Shown: positions 61,009 to 64,000 of the stretch, piece by piece | Layout of the letters: each line of letters opens with the position of its first letter | Numbering within the stretch: position 1 is the first letter of the stretch | Assembly: GCF_000964085.1 (NCBI RefSeq) | Contig: NZ_JZRB01000016.1 | Coordinates: forward strand, 91,641 to 155,640 | Source of the DNA: Luteibacter yeojuensis | GTDB lineage: Bacteria > Pseudomonadota > Gammaproteobacteria > Xanthomonadales > Rhodanobacteraceae | Direction of reading: 5' to 3' | Length of the DNA stretch: 64,000 bases | The notes under the pieces: generated by a model | The model's input: only the letters and a program-made list of their open reading frames with translations | What the model was told of the DNA's origin: nothing | The model's database searches: none | Program-made: the position numbers and the translations under genes

Positions 61009-61763
61009 CACTGGCGCTCCCGGTCGGCGCCGAGGCGGCGGATGGCGAGGGTGAGCGCAAGCGCGATGGCCACGGCGAACCACGCGATATCAACCGACGT
61101 GACCAGGCCGCGCAGCAGGTTCTGCAGGTGGTTCGCCATCGCCAGCCAGTCGAGGAAGCCCCCGCTTACGCCGGCGGCCTGCGCGCCACGGTCGATGGTC
61201 CACAACGCCAGCGTGATGATGAGTGCCATGGCGGCGGCAATGGCGGGGAACGCGGTGGCCGCGGAACATGCAAGGCCGATCGCGGCGAGTGTCGCGAGCA
61301 CCAGCCCCGTGCCGAGCGTGGCCGAGGCGAGCTTGCCCCAGTCCGCCGAGCCGCTGGCACCCACGATGAGCGGCATCGCGAGCGTCGCGATTAGCCACAG
61401 CCCGAGCCATGCCAGCACGGCGACGTACTTGCCGATGACGATGCGCCAAGGGGGCAGGCCGGCCGAGGCGAGGAGGGCGAGCGTACCGGTGCGGCGTTCG
61501 CCGGCGATGAGCGACATCGTCAGCAACGGCACGACCAGGAACGAGAGCTTCACCAGTTCGGCAAGCAACGGTATGGCGACCAGATCGGTGAAACCGGGCG
61601 CATCGGCGACGGCGGCGAGCTTCACCTGGGCGCCGAGGAACTGGCCCAGGCCCAGCACGAACGTCCACGCGAGCCATGCGATGGTGAGGGCGGCAAGCGC
61701 CCAGGCGAGCGGGCGCACGGCCAGCCGGCGCAGTTCCAGGCGGGTGACGGCGGCGAAGCTCAT
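61008..61763 (-). CDS. ABC-2 type permease (GldF-like)
   Basis: A 251-residue permease with six predicted membrane helices (LAWALAALTIAWLAWTFVLG, LLAELVKLSFLVVPLLTMSLI, VAVLAWLGLWLIATLAMPLIVG, the LATLAAIGLACSAATAFPAIAAAMALIITLALW pair and IAWFAVAIALALTLAI). The cytoplasmic GERRTGTLALL segment is the coupling region typical of ABC-2 permeases. It overlaps the ATPase gene (ATGA) and the GldG-like gene. Confidence 0.9.
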   Translation of the reverse strand: MSFAAVTRLELRRLAVRPLAWALAALTIAWLAWTFVLGLGQFLGAQVKLAAVADAPGFTDLVAIPLLAELVKLSFLVVPLLTMSLIAGERRTGTLALLASAGLPPWRIVIGKYVAVLAWLGLWLIATLAMPLIVGASGSADWGKLASATLGTGLVLATLAAIGLACSAATAFPAIAAAMALIITLALWTIDRGAQAAGVSGGFLDWLAMANHLQNLLRGLVTSVDIAWFAVAIALALTLAIRRLGADRERQ

Positions 61764-62491
61764 GCGGCGGCTCCCGTCGCGATGCCGAAGAACGTGGCCT
61801 CGAGCGCCTTGCCACCGCCACTGCCGCCCAGCGGCGCATCGTGGCGTAGCCGGCCGTCGTGGAGGATGGCCACCCGGTCGCACACGGCGACCACTTCGGC
61901 CAGCACGTGCGTCGAGAGGATGACGGCACTGCCGGCGGCGGCACGCTCGCGGATCACCTTGCGCAGCTCGCCCACCTGCACCGGGTCGAGCGCATTGGCG
62001 GGCTCGTCGAGGATAAGCAGGGCGGGCTCGTGCACCAGCGCGCAGGCCAGGCCAAGCCGCTGGCGCTGGCCCTGCGACAGCACGCCAGCGAGGCGGCGGC
62101 GCAGTTCGCCCAGTTGCAGCCGGTCGATGATGCGCCGGGCCGCCGCCCGGGCATCGCCGCGCGAGGCGCCGCGCAGCGTGGCGAAGGCTTGCAGGTGTTC
62201 TTCCACCGAGAGCTCGGGCCACAGCGGGGCGTTCTCGGGCAGCCACCCGATGAGCTGGCGCGCGATGCGGGGATCGGCGACGAAGTCGCGGCCGTCGAGC
62301 TGGATGCTGCCCGTGTCGGGCTTCAGCGCGCCCGAAAGCATCTGCAGGGTGGTCGACTTGCCCGCGCCATTGACGCCGAGCAGGCCCAGGACTTCACCCC
62401 GGTTCAGGAAGAAACTGACGTCGCTGACCGCCGTGCGCCCGGCCCGGCGCCGGGAGATGCCGGCGACATTCAGCAAAGCGGTAGCGATCAT
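61760..62491 (-). CDS. ABC transporter ATP-binding protein (GldA-like)
   Basis: A 243-residue ABC ATPase, the first gene of the exporter unit. Walker A GVNGAGKST, the Q-loop in IGWLPENAPLW, the signature LSQGQRQRLGLA (LSQGQ in place of LSGGQ), Walker B LLILDEPANALDP and the H-loop ILSTHVL are all present. It should power the GldF-like permease. An ATG at 62491 is the first plausible start; further in-frame starts exist upstream without similarity. Confidence 0.92.
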   Translation of the reverse strand: MIATALLNVAGISRRRAGRTAVSDVSFFLNRGEVLGLLGVNGAGKSTTLQMLSGALKPDTGSIQLDGRDFVADPRIARQLIGWLPENAPLWPELSVEEHLQAFATLRGASRGDARAAARRIIDRLQLGELRRRLAGVLSQGQRQRLGLACALVHEPALLILDEPANALDPVQVGELRKVIRERAAAGSAVILSTHVLAEVVAVCDRVAILHDGRLRHDAPLGGSGGGKALEATFFGIATGAAA

Positions 62492-62726
62492 GCGGCTAAA
62501 TCGCCCAATGGCGCGCAAAGCGCAGGAACCTGCGGGCAACGTGCGCGCGGGTTTTCACATGGCTGAACAAGGCGGGCGGCGGTCATGGGGCGATTGTGCG
62601 GAAAGGGGCACATTTCGCCAACCGTGGGCTTCACATTTTGCCGCGCTCCGTGCTGGTGGGTACGGGGGCGTCCCTATAGACTGCACACCTGTACATTCCC
62701 TTCACTACCCAAGCGGTAACCGACCG

Positions 62727-63920
62727 ATGCTCGACACGGTGCTCGACTTCCTGGCCAACGGCCTCACCCGCGCGTCGTGGGGCGAGATCGTGGTCTACAT
62801 GCTCGTGGTCACCCAGCTCACCATCTTCACGGTGACGCTGTACTACCACCGTAGCGCCACCCATCGCGGCGTCGATTTCCATTGGACGCTCAATGGCTTC
62901 TTCCGCTTCTGGGGCTGGCTCACGACGGGCATGGTGGTGAAGGAGTGGGTGGCCATCCATCGCAAGCACCACGCCAAGGTCGAGACCGAGGAAGACCCGC
63001 ACAGCCCGCAGGTCTTTGGCATCAAGAAGGTGTTCCTCGACGGCGTCTCGCTGTACCGCGAAGCCAGCTACAACAAGGCCGACATGGAGAAGTACGGCCG
63101 CGGCACGCCCGACGACTGGTTCGAGCGCCACCTGTTCGGCAAGCACCCGTACTGGGGCCCGGTCCTCATGGCCCTCATCAATGTCTCGCTGTTCGGCGTC
63201 ATCGGCATGGCACTGTGGGCCGTGCAGATGCTGTGGATCCCGTTCTGGGCCGCCGGCTTCGTCAACGGCATCGGCCACTGGTGGGGCTACCGCAACTTCG
63301 AAAGCAGCGACACGGCCACCAACATCTCGCCGTGGGGCTTCTGGATCGGTGGTGAGGAACTGCACAACAACCACCACGCGTTTCCCAGCTCGGCCAAGTT
63401 CGCGCTGCGCAAGTGGGAGTTCGACATCGGCTGGGCGGCCATCTGCACCCTGCGTGCCGTGGGCCTCGCCAAGGTGCTCCGCGTGGCCCCCACGCTGAAC
63501 CTGCGCCCGAACGTGCACCTGCCCGATGCCGAGACGCTGAAGGGCGTGCTTGCGCTGCGTTTCCAGGCCACCACCGACTATTACCGCAACGTCATCCTAC
63601 CGACGATGCGCGAAGAGGCCGGTTCGGCCGGCGAGCGCATGAAGGCTATCCCGCGGCGCCTGCGCCGCGCCCTGGCCGACGGCGGCCGCTGGCTCGACAA
63701 CGATGCCCGCGAGCGCATGCAGGCCGCCCTGGCCAACCGCCCGGCCCTGCAGACCGTGTGCGATTTCCGCGCCCGCCTGGTGGCCCTGATGGAAGAGCGT
63801 GGCGCCGACAAGGCCCTCAGCTCGCTCCAGCAGTGGATCCACGAAGCCGAGGAAAGCGGCATCCGCTCGCTGCAGCAGTTCGCGCAGCGGCTGAAGGGGT
63901 ACTCGGCGGTGGGTGCGTAA
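62727..63920 (+). CDS. Membrane fatty-acid desaturase (acyl-CoA delta-9 type)
   Basis: A 397-residue di-iron desaturase. The three histidine boxes are HRSATH (41-46), HRKHH (78-82) and HNNHH near residue 215, and the membrane helices are VVYMLVVTQLTIFTVTLYY and the pair around WGPVLMALINVSLFGVIGMALWAVQMLW. The C-terminal 150 residues are soluble and helical. It introduces a double bond into saturated acyl chains and so adjusts membrane fluidity. It is divergent from the exporter unit and followed by a strong terminator. Confidence 0.9.
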   Translation: MLDTVLDFLANGLTRASWGEIVVYMLVVTQLTIFTVTLYYHRSATHRGVDFHWTLNGFFRFWGWLTTGMVVKEWVAIHRKHHAKVETEEDPHSPQVFGIKKVFLDGVSLYREASYNKADMEKYGRGTPDDWFERHLFGKHPYWGPVLMALINVSLFGVIGMALWAVQMLWIPFWAAGFVNGIGHWWGYRNFESSDTATNISPWGFWIGGEELHNNHHAFPSSAKFALRKWEFDIGWAAICTLRAVGLAKVLRVAPTLNLRPNVHLPDAETLKGVLALRFQATTDYYRNVILPTMREEAGSAGERMKAIPRRLRRALADGGRWLDNDARERMQAALANRPALQTVCDFRARLVALMEERGADKALSSLQQWIHEAEESGIRSLQQFAQRLKGYSAVGA

Positions 63921-63943
63921 AGCCACCCCGCTGAGCTGCAACG

Positions 63944-63975
63944 AAAAAAGGCCCGCCAATGGCGGGCCTTTTTTT
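63944..63975. terminator. Bidirectional intrinsic terminator after the desaturase
   Basis: AAAAAAGGCCCGCC, an AAT loop and GGCGGGCCTTTTTTT form a perfect GC stem flanked by A and T runs. It would stop the desaturase transcript and also any transcript entering from the right. Confidence 0.92.
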
Positions 63976-64000
63976 GGGTTCATCGCGGATTACCGGGGAA

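Overview
The window reads as a chromosomal segment of a GC-rich gammaproteobacterium of the Xanthomonadales/Lysobacterales, most like Luteibacter, Dyella or another Rhodanobacteraceae. This placement rests on gene content: aryl-polyene (xanthomonadin-type) ketosynthases at the left edge, the glnK-ubiK-comM group, aceBA with a divergent LysR gene, a ubiJ-ubiB pair, and plsB with ubiE nearby. It is an inference from protein character and was not tested by any search. I saw no tRNA, rRNA, insertion sequence, prophage or CRISPR array. No gap between genes exceeds about 300 bases.

Layout. 1-1571: two minus-strand ketosynthase-family genes, the end of a pigment cluster that continues to the left. 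1649-8070: mostly housekeeping genes (DUF218 protein, hemF, a VNG-repeat protein, gpmA, a membrane protein, a PII protein, ubiK, comM). 8071-8301: a candidate small RNA with a C-rich loop, then a strong terminator. 8302-12389: the glyoxylate shunt aceBA and its divergent LysR regulator, which share a long inverted repeat. 12398-15062: a patchwork with an orphan gene, a decayed gene, an acyltransferase coupled to arfB, and a toxin-antitoxin pair. 15071-22434: truC, ubiB, ubiJ, trmL, a small membrane protein, an M16 peptidase and a lipoprotein. 22436-29091: a LysR gene and two short-chain dehydrogenases, then a marR-FUSC-DUF1656-HlyD operon for aromatic-acid type efflux. 29204-33990: a GNAT acetyltransferase, a YdcH-like protein, ttcA, an aminotransferase, rdgC and a SprT/YgjP-like metalloprotein.

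34078-50370 is the most unusual part. Three long paralogues of 1028, 1091 and 1090 residues resemble dermonecrotic-toxin-like (DUF6543/ToxA_N) proteins. They alternate, all on the minus strand, with conserved genes: an alpha/beta hydrolase, an M1 aminopeptidase, ubiE and plsB. All three carry a YTPxAPDG-type core at residue 524-526 and end in related C-terminal modules. The module of the third copy has a pattern like an HYD1-type ADP-ribosyltransferase. A TGTAGG/CCTACA stem lies upstream of each copy. No immunity gene is evident.

50388-64000 is again mostly ordinary: a lipoprotein, a second candidate small RNA, an e(P4)-like acid phosphatase, tandem AI-2E family transporters, rep helicase, tdk, an unrecognised 257-residue protein, mutM, a four-gene Gld-type ABC exporter operon, and a fatty-acid desaturase followed by a clear terminator. 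REP-like palindromes of two variants (TGTAGGAGCCC and TGTGGGAGCGC) are scattered between genes.
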